The notes under the pieces are model-generated. The model was not told the DNA's origin. It searched no databases and saw only the letters and a program-made list of their open reading frames with translations. A stretch of DNA of 32,243 nucleotides from an uncultured Bacilli bacterium (GTDB lineage Bacteria > Bacillota_I > Bacilli_A > RF39 > UBA660), in assembly GCA_910585335.1 (NCBI GenBank), contig CAJUCU010000008.1:1-32243 (forward strand), read 5' to 3'. Below are positions 31,568-32,243 of the stretch, in pieces. Each line of letters opens with the position of its first letter. The stretch's first letter is position 1. Position numbers and translations under genes: made by a program.

Positions 31568-32119
31568 ATGAAGTGTACAAATTGTGGGCAAGAAATGCAT
31601 GGAAGAGATTTTTGTATTTTTTGCGGTTATATGAAAAATGGAAATTTTATTAGTAAAAAAAGAAAAGAAACATTAGAGGACTTAGAACGATATTTAGATA
31701 AAGATTACCAAAAGGTATTAAGAAATGAAACGTACGTTGCTACTTTTTTATTGGGGCCACTATATTTATGTTACAAAAAGTGTTTTGTTACAGGATTCCT
31801 TTTAGAAGTATTAAATGCTATTTGTTTTTTATTAGTATTAGACCTTACTTCTCGTTTAGGACCGTTTTCGTTTTTATGTTTCACAGCTTACCTTTGCTTC
31901 AATAAATTCTTATGGATGACAATAGATAATATGATTTATTTAAAGCTTGTGGAAAGAAAAATAAACAAAATAAAAGAAATATATAAAGAAAACTACAAAG
32001 AAGTACTTGAGAAAAAGGAAAAGAAAAGCGTTTTATCGTTAGTAATTACCATACTTTTATATATTCTAATATGGTTCTTCATCTTAATCGTTTATTGGAT
32101 TGATAAAGGGAGGCTATAA
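31568..32119 (+). CDS. Zinc-ribbon membrane protein of unknown function
   Basis: 183 aa. An N-terminal zinc ribbon has four Cys (3, 6, 16 and 19: CTNC and CIFC). A charged stretch follows, then two or three hydrophobic segments (for example LLGPLYLCYKKCFVTGFLLE and FFILIVYWI), a Lys-rich loop, and a final membrane helix. The middle resembles DUF2628-type membrane proteins found next to zinc ribbons, but this is tentative. It is the last gene of the VanY-like operon, 13 nt after the lipoprotein gene, with AGGAG upstream. Confidence 0.82.
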   Translation: MKCTNCGQEMHGRDFCIFCGYMKNGNFISKKRKETLEDLERYLDKDYQKVLRNETYVATFLLGPLYLCYKKCFVTGFLLEVLNAICFLLVLDLTSRLGPFSFLCFTAYLCFNKFLWMTIDNMIYLKLVERKINKIKEIYKENYKEVLEKKEKKSVLSLVITILLYILIWFFILIVYWIDKGRL

Positions 32120-32127
32120 TGGCTAAT

Positions 32128-32165
32128 AAAAACAGGGAATCAGAGTGATTTTATCCTGTTTTTTT
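32128..32165 (+). terminator. Terminator of the VanY-like operon
   Basis: AAAAACAGG (32128-32136) pairs with CCTGTTTTT (32155-32163), with an inner AATCA/TGATT arm and a T-run. Beyond it, to the end of the window, I see only AT-rich sequence without a gene. Confidence 0.85.
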
Positions 32166-32243
32166 GTTGTATCTAAAAGAAATTGGTAGTCATAAAGGTA
32201 AATACTTTATGATAATAAAAATACCAAAAATCTTATTCTCTAT

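Noticed and set aside
1..32243. Recoded UGA as tryptophan, considered because of the AT-rich, Mollicutes-like look.
   Set aside because: TGA ends the genes at 23691 and 31135, and tryptophan in conserved motifs is TGG.
1..32243. tRNA, rRNA, transposase, integrase or CRISPR elements.
   Set aside because: I searched by eye on both strands and found none that I could support.

Overview
The window is an AT-rich stretch of a Gram-positive genome. Genes use AGGAGG-type ribosome binding sites, TTGNNN-17-TATAAT promoters and the standard code (TGA is a stop at 23689-23691, and tryptophan is TGG). A type VIIb secretion ATPase, WXG100-like proteins, a sortase with an LPXTG-like substrate, SpoVS, PcrA with its C-terminal domain and a T-box leader all point to Bacillota. 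My guess, an inference only, is an uncultured gut member of class Bacilli (Erysipelotrichales/RF39-like).

Layout. 3-2528: 3' part of a large surface protein with Ig-like, InlB-like and three ~90-residue repeats. 2574-9649: a compact type VII secretion locus: essC, a yukD-like gene, three small WXG100-like genes and a 382-aa probable substrate. 9793-11169: membrane-anchored NagZ-like GH3 enzyme. 11242-14074: a block with different codon habits, holding a truncated dinD, a decayed stretch, a short rhuM, then pnuC and a HAD phosphatase. 14119-16625 (minus): NitT/TauT-type ABC importer. 16810-17262: small lipoprotein. 17386-20468: thioester-domain adhesin, its probable sortase and a membrane protein. 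20660-24605: pcrA and two tandem sugar-nucleotidyltransferases. 24644-25745: Bax-inhibitor-1 family protein and spoVS. 25839-28277: unknown gene, then a T-box-controlled DUF1653-serS operon. 28340-29329 (minus): unknown gene. 29514-32119: ankyrin protein, then an operon of VanY-like lipoprotein, second small lipoprotein and zinc-ribbon membrane protein.

How the genes work together. Much of the window concerns the cell surface: protein export (type VII), covalent surface display (thioester adhesin plus sortase), wall turnover (NagZ, VanY) and sugar-nucleotide supply (the two nucleotidyltransferases). The less ordinary parts are the stripped-down type VII locus, the adhesin/sortase pair with a VPPTS sorting motif and no visible catalytic Arg, and the dinD/rhuM/pnuC/HAD block that looks acquired. 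All family calls were made by reading motifs; no database search was run.
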